Source: Bacteroides timonensis (GTDB lineage: Bacteria; Bacteroidota; Bacteroidia; Bacteroidales; Bacteroidaceae). Taken from it: a stretch of DNA of 64,000 nucleotides. Of this stretch, positions 40,952 through 49,736 are shown in pieces (within the stretch, counting starts at the first letter, position 1; the number at the start of each line of letters is the position of its first letter). The stretch is taken from positions 1-64,000 of the forward strand of contig NZ_CBVI010000023.1 in NCBI RefSeq assembly GCF_000513195.1, read 5' to 3'. The notes under the pieces are model-generated. The model made no database searches. It was not told the DNA's origin and saw nothing but the letters and a program-made list of their open reading frames with translations. The position numbers and the translations under genes were made by a program.

Positions 40952-40994
40952 AATCATATTGTTTTTGTTAGTAATTTCTATAATCTATCTATAC

Positions 40995-41405
40995 TCAGTA
41001 TCTGCGGAATATATAACGAACTCCCTCGTATTCCAAATGAAGGGCTGAAGAAGTCAATTCTTCCATTGTAAATGTCCGTTCTCCATTTTCCCACCCCATA
41101 TAGAATGAATAGTTTTCGTCTTCCATACTTTGAGGCAGCAAAATAATAGAAATTTTATCTCCTTTCAAAGAATAATTTCCAAAAAACGTTTGATAGCTAC
41201 CATTTTTCAGCAAACAAATGGCGGAAAAGCTACCTTTCTGGAAATTATAAAAGATGCTATCCTCCCGTTCAATAGAACCATCGGCATATTGATATTGCCT
41301 CAACTGCCACTTATCATCTAAATCGCCGTCAACATTACTACAAGCTACCAGCACAAGTACTATCAACCCGATAATCAGAAATATCTTTCTCTTTTCTATC
41401 TCCAT
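40995..41405 (-). CDS. Small lipocalin-like lipoprotein
   Basis: 136 residues. The N-terminal hydrophobic segment ends in LVLVAC (Cys22), followed by SNVDGDLDDKW, acidic. The rest reads as alternating strands (WQLRQYQYADG, FSAICLLKNGSYQTFFGNYS, KISIILLPQ, LHLEYEGVRYIFRRY), like short lipocalin-like domains in Bacteroides. No function is recognised. A TACATTTG -7 box lies upstream. Confidence 0.7.
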   Translation of the reverse strand: MEIEKRKIFLIIGLIVLVLVACSNVDGDLDDKWQLRQYQYADGSIEREDSIFYNFQKGSFSAICLLKNGSYQTFFGNYSLKGDKISIILLPQSMEDENYSFYMGWENGERTFTMEELTSSALHLEYEGVRYIFRRY

Positions 41406-41430
41406 GTAGCTAATATTCCGAATAATAGGA

Positions 41431-41438
41431 CAAATGTA
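41431..41438 (-). promoter_or_regulatory. Candidate -7 element of the lipocalin-like / SPOR gene pair
   Basis: TACATTTG on the minus strand is a perfect TAnnTTTG match, 26 bp upstream of the ATG at 41405. No clear -33 TTTG is seen. Confidence 0.45.
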
Positions 41439-41524
41439 CGTGGAACAATCAATCTAAAGGGCAGCATTATAGTTAAATTAAATTAATCACGTTTCTTTTC
41501 CTAACAGACAAAATCAGGTTCGAA

Positions 41525-41667
41525 CCGTACTCGGGCATTACCTGAGCCGTACCTACTCCGTATCTATACGCTTAGAGTAGCTACGAAGCTAGTACGGACC
41601 TGATACGGAGCCAGTACGGAACAGATACGGAGCCAGTACATTCCGGACAGTTCTCGGATTAGTACCG
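41525..41667. repeat. 11/22-bp-period tandem array upstream of the YtxH operon
   Basis: TACGGA-type words start at 41582 (TACGAA), 41593, 41604, 41615, 41626 and 41637 (TACATT): an exact 11-bp period. Alternate 11-mers differ, so the larger unit is 22 bp; GATACGGAGCCAGTAC is repeated identically at 41602 and 41624. To the left, CCGTAC (the reverse complement of GTACGG) occurs at 41525 and 41547, again 22 bp apart. It lies between divergent promoters at 41431 (-) and 41738 (+) and fills much of the 376-bp gap 41406-41781. The rest of the gap is AT-rich, with no gene. Function unknown. Confidence 0.75.
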
Positions 41668-41737
41668 AGTCCGGAACAGAAAAATAAATATTTCGAAAAA
41701 AAAGAAGTTAAGCGAACAACTTTATAAAGAAAAATGT

Positions 41738-41745
41738 TAGCTTTG
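41738..41745 (+). promoter_or_regulatory. Candidate -7 element of the YtxH operon
   Basis: TAGCTTTG is a perfect TAnnTTTG match, 37 bp before the YtxH ATG. The 11/22-bp array ends about 70 bp upstream. Confidence 0.5.
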
Positions 41746-41781
41746 TAGTATTAACTTCTATAAATAGAAAGGAGAACAATT

Positions 41782-41991
41782 ATGAAAGGATTAAATGTAC
41801 TTGTAGCTTTTCTGGGCGGTGCAGCAGTAGGTGCAGCCGTTGGTATTTTATTTGCTCCCGAAAAAGGAGAAGACACCCGCCATAAGATTGCGGAAATTCT
41901 CCGTAAAAAAGGAATTCGTCTGAACCGTAGCGAAATGGAAAATCTGGTAGACGAAATCGCAGCAGAAATTAAAGGCGAAGGAGCCGAATAA
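41782..41991 (+). CDS. YtxH-domain small membrane protein
   Basis: 69 residues. An N-terminal membrane helix rich in Gly and Ala (LVAFLGGAAVGAAVGILFAP) is followed by EKGEDTRHKIAEILRKKG, the YtxH signature, and an amphipathic acidic tail. YtxH proteins are small stress-associated envelope proteins of unclear function. First of three genes, followed after 29 bp by the holin-like gene. An opposite-strand frame (41751-41996) is a shadow. Confidence 0.85.
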   Translation: MKGLNVLVAFLGGAAVGAAVGILFAPEKGEDTRHKIAEILRKKGIRLNRSEMENLVDEIAAEIKGEGAE

Positions 41992-42020
41992 AACAAAACC
42001 TACAAAAAAACAGAGCCACT

Positions 42021-42389
42021 ATGATGTTCGCAGACGACAGAAGTATTGAAAATCTCCAGCAATTATTCGTTGAGTTTAAGAAATATCTGAAACTTCAAAA
42101 AGAATATACCAAACTGGAAATAACCGAAAAACTCTCAATCCTGCTTTCCGCCTTGGTACTACTATCGGTGGTTATCATTCTTGGCATGGTGGCACTGTTT
42201 TATTTGTCATTTGCATTAGCTTATATATTAGACCCGCTTGTAGGCGGACTCATGGTAAGCTTCAGCATCATCGCAGCTTTTCACCTTCTGCTCGTTTTAT
42301 TAGTAATCACTTTCCGCAAGAAACTCATCATCAATCCAATGGTGAACTTCATTGCCGGACTGTTTTTTGAGAATGATAATGAAAAATGA
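42021..42389 (+). CDS. Phage-holin-like (holin_3_6 type) membrane protein
   Basis: 122 residues. An N-terminal amphipathic helix (LQQLFVEFKKYLKLQKEYTK) is followed by two membrane helices (~45-70 and ~75-100) and a short charged tail. The pattern fits the Phage_holin_3_6 / Actinobacteriophage-holin superfamily III, which in Bacteroides usually sits beside YtxH genes on the chromosome rather than in phages. No phage genes are nearby, so a housekeeping envelope role is more likely than lysis. Confidence 0.75.
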   Translation: MMFADDRSIENLQQLFVEFKKYLKLQKEYTKLEITEKLSILLSALVLLSVVIILGMVALFYLSFALAYILDPLVGGLMVSFSIIAAFHLLLVLLVITFRKKLIINPMVNFIAGLFFENDNEK

Positions 42390-42657
42390 TACCATCATGA
42401 ATAATATGCCTGATTCCTCTTCCATGACTCTGGAAAGTATCGCGCTACGAAAAAAAGAATTACGGAAGAAATTGCATGTACAAAAAGAAATCATGACGGA
42501 TACGGCAAGAGAACTGTTTGCCCCCCTTGCACCCACTGCCGACAAGGGCAATGCCATTATGCGCGCTTTCAATACGGGCATGGCTGTCTTTGACGGACTG
42601 ATGCTGGGAGTAAAGATGATGAGAAAGGTCAGAAGCATGTTCGCCGCCAGAAGATAA
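42379..42657 (+). CDS. Small conserved protein of the YtxH/holin-like operon
   Basis: 92 residues from MKNDTIMNNMPD; this start overlaps the previous stop by a few bases, and Met codons at 42352, 42373 and 42397 are alternatives. A charged helix (SIALRKKELRKKLHVQKEIM) and a C-terminal helix (FDGLMLGVKMMRKVRSMFAARR) are visible. I recognise no domain. Operon position suggests it works with the two membrane proteins before it. Confidence 0.65.
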   Translation: MKNDTIMNNMPDSSSMTLESIALRKKELRKKLHVQKEIMTDTARELFAPLAPTADKGNAIMRAFNTGMAVFDGLMLGVKMMRKVRSMFAARR

Positions 42658-42674
42658 ACAGGCGTCATAAAGCA

Positions 42675-42714
42675 AAAAAAGCCGCGTTTTTCCATTGAGG
42701 GACGCGGCTTTTTT
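42675..42714. terminator. Bidirectional intrinsic terminator
   Basis: The stem GCCGCGT (42681-42687) against ACGCGGC (42702-42708) is flanked by A6 on the left and T6 on the right, which extend the pairing. It separates the convergent YtxH operon and manA. Confidence 0.9.
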
Positions 42715-42733
42715 ATTGATTCAATTCCAATGA

Positions 42734-43708
42734 TCACAGGTAGGTTTCGAGCAACTTCACGCCACCGTCTTCCGGAACAATTGTAACTTCTTGAGTAACT
42801 GCAGGCAGCAATATCGTTTCACCTGCACGCACAGCAATCTCATTCTGGCTGTCGTCCGTGATACGGCATGCGCCCTCCACACAAATGAAAATCACAAATG
42901 AATCCAATTCAGAATAGTCACATGTAATTTCTTCTGTCATGTCATAGAGAGAAGTAGTGAAGTAAGGACTGGCAACCAATTCCACCGGTTCATTCTTCAG
43001 ACGATCATATTCTGTACGGAAGTCATCCTGTACATCAGCAAAATTAATTGCCTCAGTAGCCTGAGTAGTGTGCAACTCGCGAGATTTGCCTTCCTTGTCT
43101 TTCCGGTTGTAATCGAAAATACGATAAGTGATATCCGAAGTCTGCTGAATTTCAGCAACAAAAGCACCGGCACCGATACCATGTACACGACCGGCAGGAA
43201 CATAGAACACATCTCCCGGTTTTACATCGCACGTTTGCAACACTTCAGCAAAGGTTCCATTATAAACCCTTTCCTTATATTCTTTCGGAGTTATCTGCTC
43301 AGAAAAGCCGGAAATCAGTTTTGCCCCCTTATCTACCGATACCACATACCACATTTCATTCTTGCCGAAAGAATTGTGGCGTTTTCTCGCCAACTCATCT
43401 CCCGGATGTACCTGGATGGATAAATCCAACTTGGCATCAATGAATTTTATCAACAAGGGAAACTTTGTGCCAAAACGAGAGTAATTCACTTCACCGACAA
43501 GTTCATGACGGTATTTTCCCACCATCTCAGGGAGCGTAAGGCCTTTGTCAGGCCCATTAGCGACGACAGACTCGTTGTCTTCTACAGCCGAGATTTCCCA
43601 GCTTTCGCCTACTCCGGATAGCGTTTCATTCAATTGCTTGAAAGCAATAATCTTGTCGCCTCCCCAAAGCGTCTGCTTCAGAATAGGCTCAAATTTCAAA
43701 GGATACAT
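42734..43708 (-). CDS. manA: Class I mannose-6-phosphate isomerase
   Basis: 324 residues, the short bacterial type. The zinc-site motif is FIDAKLDLSIQVHPGDELAR, with FGKNEMWYV after it; YVPAGRVHGIGAGAFVAEIQ carries the further His and Glu ligands. It interconverts mannose 6-phosphate and fructose 6-phosphate. A TATGTTTG -7 box lies about 58 bp upstream. Divergent from galM, forming a hexose-metabolism neighbourhood. Confidence 0.93.
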   Translation of the reverse strand: MYPLKFEPILKQTLWGGDKIIAFKQLNETLSGVGESWEISAVEDNESVVANGPDKGLTLPEMVGKYRHELVGEVNYSRFGTKFPLLIKFIDAKLDLSIQVHPGDELARKRHNSFGKNEMWYVVSVDKGAKLISGFSEQITPKEYKERVYNGTFAEVLQTCDVKPGDVFYVPAGRVHGIGAGAFVAEIQQTSDITYRIFDYNRKDKEGKSRELHTTQATEAINFADVQDDFRTEYDRLKNEPVELVASPYFTTSLYDMTEEITCDYSELDSFVIFICVEGACRITDDSQNEIAVRAGETILLPAVTQEVTIVPEDGGVKLLETYL

Positions 43709-43765
43709 TCGTAGTTTTTGTTAGAGCTTTAAATAAAAATGTTACATTTTTTTAGATTAACGCGA

Positions 43766-43773
43766 CAAACATA
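43766..43773 (-). promoter_or_regulatory. Candidate -7 element of manA
   Basis: TATGTTTG on the minus strand is a perfect TAnnTTTG match, about 58 bp before the manA ATG. No standard -33 TTTG is visible. The rest of 43709-43902 shows no clear galM promoter by consensus. Confidence 0.4.
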
Positions 43774-43902
43774 CAAAAAATATCAATTCGCCTCGTAAAT
43801 GTTAAACGCTAAACTTTCCTAAAATGTTCTTCACATTTCAAGATAAACCCTTGGGAGTACGGAAGAATTTCTTTTTATTTGCAAGAAATTTAATTTTATA
43901 CC

Positions 43903-45006
43903 ATGGATATGATAAACACCGTGTCAACGGAAAGTAACTTGTCGGGTTTGAACAAGGAAGACTTTCAAAAAGATATAAATAACAAGAAGACTGATTTATT
44001 TATTCTTAAAAATGCTCAGGGAATGGAAGTTGCAGTAACTAACTACGGATGCGCTATCCTTTCCATTATGGTCCCCGACAAAAACGGGAAGTATGCTAAC
44101 GTAATTCTGGGACATGACAGTATAGACCATGTAGTCAACAGCCCCGAACCTTTCCTCAACACTACTATCGGACGCTACGGAAACCGTATAGCCAAAGGAA
44201 AATTCACTCTTTATGGCGAAGAGCACAATCTGACAATCAACAACGGGCCAAATTCTTTGCACGGTGGACCCACAGGTTTCCACGCCAGAGTGTGGGATGC
44301 AGTCCAACCGGATCCGACGACTGTTGTATTCAACTATACATCCGCAGATGGCGAAGAGGGCTTTCCCGGTAATCTGGAAGTAGAAATGACCTATCGTCTG
44401 GAAGATGAAACCAATGCACTGGTTATTGAATACCGGGCTACTACAGACAAGGCAACTGTTGTCAACCTCACCAACCACGGCTTCTTCAATCTGGCAGGTA
44501 TTGCCAATCCCACCCCTACGGTTCTGAACCACACCATTACTATCAACGCTGATCATTATACTCCCATTGACGAAGTGTCCATTCCGACAGGAGAAATCCT
44601 GAAAGTGGAAGGTACTCCTATGGATTTCCGTACACCGCACACTATCGGCGAACGCATTGATGATAAATTCCAGCAATTGATAAATGGCGCAGGCTATGAT
44701 CATTGTTATGTACTGAATAAAAACGAGAGTGGTGAATTAAGCCTTGCCGCTACTTATACGGAACCGGAAAGCGGACGTACCATGGAAGTATATACCACAG
44801 AGAACGGAGTACAACTTTATACCGGAAACTGGCTGGGCGGCTTTGCCGGTGCTCACGGAGCTACTTTCCCGGCACGCAGTGCTGTTTGCTTTGAAGCACA
44901 ATGCTTCCCCGACACACCTAACAAACCATATTTCCCATCGGCCGTATTGCTCCCGGACGATGAATACCAACAAGTAACTATTTACAAGTTCGGTGTACAA
45001 GAATGA
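43903..45006 (+). CDS. galM: Aldose 1-epimerase (galactose mutarotase)
   Basis: 367 residues, cytoplasmic. Family motifs are TTIGRYGNRIAKGKFTLYGE, NGPNSLHGGPTGFHARVWDA (catalytic His region), VVNLTNHGFFNLAG (second His) and AVCFEAQCFPDTPNKPYFPS (catalytic Glu region). It interconverts the alpha and beta anomers of galactose and glucose. First gene of galM / MFS transporter / galK, with gaps of about 46 and 54 bp. A second in-frame ATG (43909) is possible. Confidence 0.93.
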   Translation: MDMINTVSTESNLSGLNKEDFQKDINNKKTDLFILKNAQGMEVAVTNYGCAILSIMVPDKNGKYANVILGHDSIDHVVNSPEPFLNTTIGRYGNRIAKGKFTLYGEEHNLTINNGPNSLHGGPTGFHARVWDAVQPDPTTVVFNYTSADGEEGFPGNLEVEMTYRLEDETNALVIEYRATTDKATVVNLTNHGFFNLAGIANPTPTVLNHTITINADHYTPIDEVSIPTGEILKVEGTPMDFRTPHTIGERIDDKFQQLINGAGYDHCYVLNKNESGELSLAATYTEPESGRTMEVYTTENGVQLYTGNWLGGFAGAHGATFPARSAVCFEAQCFPDTPNKPYFPSAVLLPDDEYQQVTIYKFGVQE

Positions 45007-45052
45007 ATATAACTAACCTAATTTTATAACTAATTTAATTAATCAAAAGACC

Positions 45053-46396
45053 ATGACACAACAAAAACAGAACGGTAATCTTGTCGCTATTATTACCATG
45101 TTCTTCATTTTTGCGATGATTTCCTTCGTTACAAATCTTGCCGCACCATTCGGTACGATTTGGAGAAACGAATATGCGGGTTCGAATACTTTAGGTATGA
45201 TGGGAAATATGATGAACTTCCTGGCATATCTGTTTATGGGAATTCCTGCCGGTAACATGCTTGTTAAGATCGGTTACAAGAAGACCGCATTGATTGCAAT
45301 GGCAGTAGGTTTCCTCGGTTTGTTCACGCAATACCTTTCCAGCTTATTCGGAGCAAATGCCGAAGTTTTCGCATTCGGCGAATATGTTATCAAATTAAAT
45401 TTCGTTATCTATCTGCTTGGTGCATTCATCTGCGGTTTCTGTGTTTGTATGCTTAACACAGTGGTGAACCCGATGTTGAACCTTCTTGGTGGTGGTGGTA
45501 ACAAAGGCAACCAGTTGATTCAAACAGGTGGAGCCCTTAATTCTTTGTCCGGTACATTGACTCCGCTTTTCGTAGGCGCTTTGATCGGTACAGTAACTTC
45601 CAAGACAGCTATGTCGGATGTTGCCCCTCTTCTCTTTGTTGCTATGGGTGTATTCGTAGCTGCATTCATTATTATTTCTTTTGTAGCTATTCCTGAGCCG
45701 CACCTTCAGAAGGGTGGAGCGAAGAAAGAGAAGTTCTCTCACAGCCCATGGAGCTTCCGTCACACAGTACTGGGTGTAATTGGTATCTTCATTTATGTAG
45801 GCATCGAAATCGGTATTCCGGGTACATTGAACTTCTATCTTGCCGACACAAGCGATAAAGGTGCCGGAATTATGATGAACGGTGCCGCTATCGGTGGTGC
45901 CATTGCCGCTATCTACTGGTTGTTGATGCTTGTAGGACGTACTGCCAGTAGTGCTATCAGCGGTAAGGTTTCCAGCCGTACACAGTTAATCGTTGTATCT
46001 GCCACTGCTATTGTTTTTGTATTGATTGCTATCTTCACTCCGAAAGATGTAACAGTTTCAATGCCCGGTTACACTGTAGGCGAAGGTTTTATGATGGCAC
46101 AAGTACCCGTCAGCGCATTGTTCCTCGTTCTTTGCGGTCTTTGTACTTCTGTAATGTGGGGTGGCATCTTCAACCTTGCAGTAGAAGGGTTAGGTAAATA
46201 TACGGCACAAGCATCCGGTATCTTCATGATGATGGTTGTTGGTGGTGGTGTATTGCCGTTGATCCAGCAAAGCATCTCTGACTCTGTAGGTTATATGGCC
46301 AGCTACTGGTTGATTATCGCAGCTCTTGCTTATCTGCTGTTCTACGGCTTGGTAGGTTGCAAAAATGTAAATAAAGATATCCCAGTAGAGGATTAA
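45053..46396 (+). CDS. MFS glucose/galactose-type sugar transporter
   Basis: 447 residues with 12 predicted membrane helices and no signal peptide. It is related to the FucP/GluP branch: FVTNLAAPFGTIWRNEY near the start, FLAYLFMGIPAGNMLVKIGY between helices, AFICGFCVCMLNTVVNPMLN and GLCTSVMWGGIFNLAVEGLG. It probably imports galactose or glucose by proton symport across the inner membrane. Position between galM and galK favours galactose. Confidence 0.9.
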   Translation: MTQQKQNGNLVAIITMFFIFAMISFVTNLAAPFGTIWRNEYAGSNTLGMMGNMMNFLAYLFMGIPAGNMLVKIGYKKTALIAMAVGFLGLFTQYLSSLFGANAEVFAFGEYVIKLNFVIYLLGAFICGFCVCMLNTVVNPMLNLLGGGGNKGNQLIQTGGALNSLSGTLTPLFVGALIGTVTSKTAMSDVAPLLFVAMGVFVAAFIIISFVAIPEPHLQKGGAKKEKFSHSPWSFRHTVLGVIGIFIYVGIEIGIPGTLNFYLADTSDKGAGIMMNGAAIGGAIAAIYWLLMLVGRTASSAISGKVSSRTQLIVVSATAIVFVLIAIFTPKDVTVSMPGYTVGEGFMMAQVPVSALFLVLCGLCTSVMWGGIFNLAVEGLGKYTAQASGIFMMMVVGGGVLPLIQQSISDSVGYMASYWLIIAALAYLLFYGLVGCKNVNKDIPVED

Positions 46397-46450
46397 CGCA
46401 ATTAAAAGGTATAGGTAATTAATTTATTCACTTATAAATTTGAAAAGATT

Positions 46451-47605
46451 ATGGATATAGAACACGTAAGAAGCCGTTTCATCAAGCATTTTGACGGAAC
46501 GACAGGAGCAGTTTACGCTTCTCCAGGACGCATCAACCTCATTGGTGAGCATACAGACTATAACGGTGGTTTTGTATTCCCCGGAGCAATCGACAAAGGC
46601 ATGATTGCTGAAATTAAACCGAATGGCACTGACATGGTAAGAGCTTATTCCATCGATTTGAAAGATTATGTAGAATTCGGTTTGAAGGAAGAAGATGTTC
46701 CCCGTGCAAGCTGGGCAAGATATATCTTCGGTGTATGCCGTGAGATGATTAAGCGTGGCGTTGATGTAAAGGGCTTCAATACAGCTTTTTCCGGGGATGT
46801 TCCCTTAGGTGCAGGTATGTCTTCATCTGCCGCTTTGGAGAGTACATATGCGTATGCGTTGAACGACCTGTTTGGCGACAATAAGATAGACAAGTTTGAA
46901 CTGGCTAAAGTAGGTCAGGCTACCGAACATAACTATTGCGGTGTAAACTGCGGTATTATGGACCAGTTTGCTTCTGTATTTGGCAAGCAAGGCAGCCTTA
47001 TCCGTCTGGACTGCCGTTCACTGGAGTACCAATACTTCCCGTTCGATCCGAAAGGCTATCGTCTGGTATTAGTAGATTCTGTAGTTAAGCATGAATTGGC
47101 TTCTTCAGCATACAACAAGCGTCGCCAAAGTTGCGAAGCTGCCGTTGCCGCTATCCAGAAGAAACATCCGCATGTAGAATTCCTGCGCGACTGTACCATG
47201 GAGATGCTACAAGAGTCAAAAGCTGAAATCAGCGAGGAAGACTTCATGCGTGCAGAATACGTAATCGAAGAAATCCAGCGCGTACTCGACGTTTGCGATG
47301 CTTTGGAAAGAGGTGACTACGAAACTGTAGGCCAGAAGATGTATGAGACCCATCATGGTATGAGCAAACTTTACGAAGTAAGTTGTGAAGAGCTCGATTT
47401 CCTGAATGATATTGCATTTGATTGCGGTGTAATAGGTTCTCGTGTAATGGGAGGCGGTTTCGGCGGTTGTACTATCAACTTGGTGAAAGATGAGCTGTAT
47501 GATACATTCATCCAGAATGCCAAGGATAAGTTCAAAGAAAAATTCGGCAGGAGCCCTAAAGTTTATGATGTAGTCATCAGTGACGGTGCTCGCAGATTAG
47601 TTTAA
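46451..47605 (+). CDS. galK: Galactokinase
   Basis: 384 residues, GHMP kinase family. The galactokinase signature is GRINLIGEHTDYNGGFVFPG, the ATP-binding motif PLGAGMSSSAALESTYAYAL and motif 3 GSRVMGGGFGGCTINLV. CGIMDQFASVFG carries the catalytic Asp. It makes galactose 1-phosphate. No galT or galE is in the window. A strong terminator follows. Confidence 0.96.
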   Translation: MDIEHVRSRFIKHFDGTTGAVYASPGRINLIGEHTDYNGGFVFPGAIDKGMIAEIKPNGTDMVRAYSIDLKDYVEFGLKEEDVPRASWARYIFGVCREMIKRGVDVKGFNTAFSGDVPLGAGMSSSAALESTYAYALNDLFGDNKIDKFELAKVGQATEHNYCGVNCGIMDQFASVFGKQGSLIRLDCRSLEYQYFPFDPKGYRLVLVDSVVKHELASSAYNKRRQSCEAAVAAIQKKHPHVEFLRDCTMEMLQESKAEISEEDFMRAEYVIEEIQRVLDVCDALERGDYETVGQKMYETHHGMSKLYEVSCEELDFLNDIAFDCGVIGSRVMGGGFGGCTINLVKDELYDTFIQNAKDKFKEKFGRSPKVYDVVISDGARRLV

Positions 47606-47628
47606 AACTAAAACAGCCCAAACTTAAA

Positions 47629-47667
47629 AGGGCGTCTCCCCCATCACGGGGAGACGCCCTTATCTTT
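47629..47667. terminator. Bidirectional intrinsic terminator
   Basis: A 12-13 bp stem (AGGGCGTCTCCC from 47629 against GGGAGACGCCCT to 47660) has a 6-base loop and T-rich sequence on both sides. It lies between the convergent galK and GH51 genes. Confidence 0.9.
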
Positions 47668-47727
47668 TTAGCCTTTTTAAATAAACTAATCAACTAACCT
47701 AATCTAACCTAACTTTATTCATTAATT

Positions 47728-49710
47728 TCATCCTTTCTTAAAAATGTAGACAACAAATGTATTGGGTTCGAGCTCTACATTCAATACCTGTCCGTCAATA
47801 GAAACCGGAGTTTCCTGAGGCTGGATAGCAGATGGCTGTTCAATCGTATTATCCTTATTGAGATCAGCTGAACGAAGCTTTATACAACGACCGTCAGACA
47901 ATACATCTTGCTTCTTCAATCCTTCAAACTTCAATGATAAGGGCTGAGCTTTATCGGAAGTATTGGCTACTTTCACTATAATCTCTTTTTTATCCTTATC
48001 ATAAACAGCGCTTGCAAACAAGCCATTCTGTCCCTCAGTACCTGCTACAGGCTTTTTATCCATAGTAAGGGAAAGTACGTTGGTACCTTTATGGTGTCCG
48101 TAGAGTTGCTGAACATAGTAACTTACAGTACGTACCGAGTTCAGATTATCAAACCAGATCATATCCGGACGCCATTGCCATCCTTCCACATGAGCAAACA
48201 GAGGAGCATAAGTAGCCATGTGCACAATATCGGCATTACGTTCCAATCCCGTCATAAAAGCAGCTTCAAGCAAGGCAGCATTGAAATGGTTCCACTTCTT
48301 ACCTTTACCATGACAAGCATATTCACCGGCGAATACTTTCGGACCTTTACGGTCATAGTTATCATAACGTGTTCCCTGGTTCAAGAACCAGTTCTCAGGA
48401 CGATAGAAATGTTCATCCACCAGATCCACTTTCAGACGCTTCATTTCCGGCCATAAATATTCAAACTGTTTTCCTTCAGAATCAGGTCCCGAACTTCCGA
48501 TAATCTTGATATCGGGATAAGCTTTACGGATAGCTTTGATAAATGGTTCGAGATGTGCGGGATATTCCGGTCCCCATTGTTCGTTACCAATACCAATGAA
48601 CTTCAGATTGAACGGTGCAGGGTGTCCCATATCTGCACGAAGTTTTCCCCACTTTGTTGTAACATCTCCATTAGCAAACTCTATCAGGTCGAGAGCATCC
48701 TGAACATAACTATCCAAATCACATACGGCCACATGTGCCTCTGCTTCTGAATTCTGAAATTGACAGGCAAGACCGCAACTCAATACAGGCAATGGTTCTG
48801 CTCCTATTTCTTCCGAAAGCTGGAAGAATTCATAGAATCCCAATCCATAGCTTTGGAAATAGTCGGGATAGAAACGGTGCGGGAAAGTATATTCCCAACG
48901 ATTCTCATTCAGGGGACGATTCTCTACAGGACCTACTGATTTTTTCCAGTCATAACGTGTAGCCAAATCTGTTCCTTCAACGATACATCCGCCGGGGAAA
49001 CGGAAAACACCCGGTTTGATATCTGCTAAGGCCTGTGCCAAATCTTTACGTAAACCATTCTCGTGTCCTTTCCAGGTATCGACCGGGAAAAGAGAAACGT
49101 GCTCCAAATCAACAGTACCTTTTGATGCAAGGAAAATACGAAGAGTTGCCTTCGGATCTGTAATACCGGGCTTCAGAATAACCTGATACTTTTTCCATTC
49201 TTTCGAATCAATAGTCAATGTTTCTGTGGCAAAAGCATGATGTTCGCCCATAGATTTGGTATTCACCAGCTCTACACGGATTTTTTCTACCGTCCCTCCT
49301 TTTGGCAAGCGTGCCCATACAGAAAAGCGATACTCTTCACCGGCTTTAACACCAATACCGAAGAAGCCTTCATTGTCAAGTCCGGTGTGCTTATGAGGAT
49401 GTCCCGGATCAGACAGACGAACATAGTGAGGGTTCCTTTCAAAAGGGCCATCATCCTGCAAGGTAACATTACCAAAGGTCTTCCATCCCATTAAATTCTG
49501 CGGGAGTTCAAACGAACGGTTCTTTACAAGTTCAGCATATAAGCCACCGTCGGCAGCATAGTTTATATCCTCAAAGAACAGCCCATACATAGTGGGTTGA
49601 ATTTCGGCACCTAATTTTTTGGTCTGTATCACAAACTCATTGGTTTGTGCCTGAAGCGACATTCCTGCTGTAAGAGCCAGAGCCGCCAATAATCCTGTGT
49701 ATCTTTTCAT
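47728..49710 (-). CDS. GH51 alpha-L-arabinofuranosidase, secreted
   Basis: 660 residues with signal peptide KRYTGLLAALALTAGMSLQA. An N-terminal MYGLFFEDINYAADGGLYAEL block and a CBM-like beta domain (~85-210) precede the TIM barrel with acid/base E377 (KFIGIGNEQWGPEY) and nucleophile E463 (KVFAGEYACHG). A C-terminal GH51 beta domain follows (~510-655). It releases terminal L-arabinofuranose from arabinan or arabinoxylan side chains. It is 26 bp downstream of the GH43 gene, which it follows in one operon. The arrangement matches B. thetaiotaomicron BT0368 (from memory). Confidence 0.93.
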   Translation of the reverse strand: MKRYTGLLAALALTAGMSLQAQTNEFVIQTKKLGAEIQPTMYGLFFEDINYAADGGLYAELVKNRSFELPQNLMGWKTFGNVTLQDDGPFERNPHYVRLSDPGHPHKHTGLDNEGFFGIGVKAGEEYRFSVWARLPKGGTVEKIRVELVNTKSMGEHHAFATETLTIDSKEWKKYQVILKPGITDPKATLRIFLASKGTVDLEHVSLFPVDTWKGHENGLRKDLAQALADIKPGVFRFPGGCIVEGTDLATRYDWKKSVGPVENRPLNENRWEYTFPHRFYPDYFQSYGLGFYEFFQLSEEIGAEPLPVLSCGLACQFQNSEAEAHVAVCDLDSYVQDALDLIEFANGDVTTKWGKLRADMGHPAPFNLKFIGIGNEQWGPEYPAHLEPFIKAIRKAYPDIKIIGSSGPDSEGKQFEYLWPEMKRLKVDLVDEHFYRPENWFLNQGTRYDNYDRKGPKVFAGEYACHGKGKKWNHFNAALLEAAFMTGLERNADIVHMATYAPLFAHVEGWQWRPDMIWFDNLNSVRTVSYYVQQLYGHHKGTNVLSLTMDKKPVAGTEGQNGLFASAVYDKDKKEIIVKVANTSDKAQPLSLKFEGLKKQDVLSDGRCIKLRSADLNKDNTIEQPSAIQPQETPVSIDGQVLNVELEPNTFVVYIFKKG

Positions 49711-49736
49711 GGTTTCAAAATAAAAATTATAATTGA

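Noticed and set aside
42021..42389. Prophage lysis gene
   Set aside because: Holin-like by fold only; no endolysin, structural or integrase gene is nearby.
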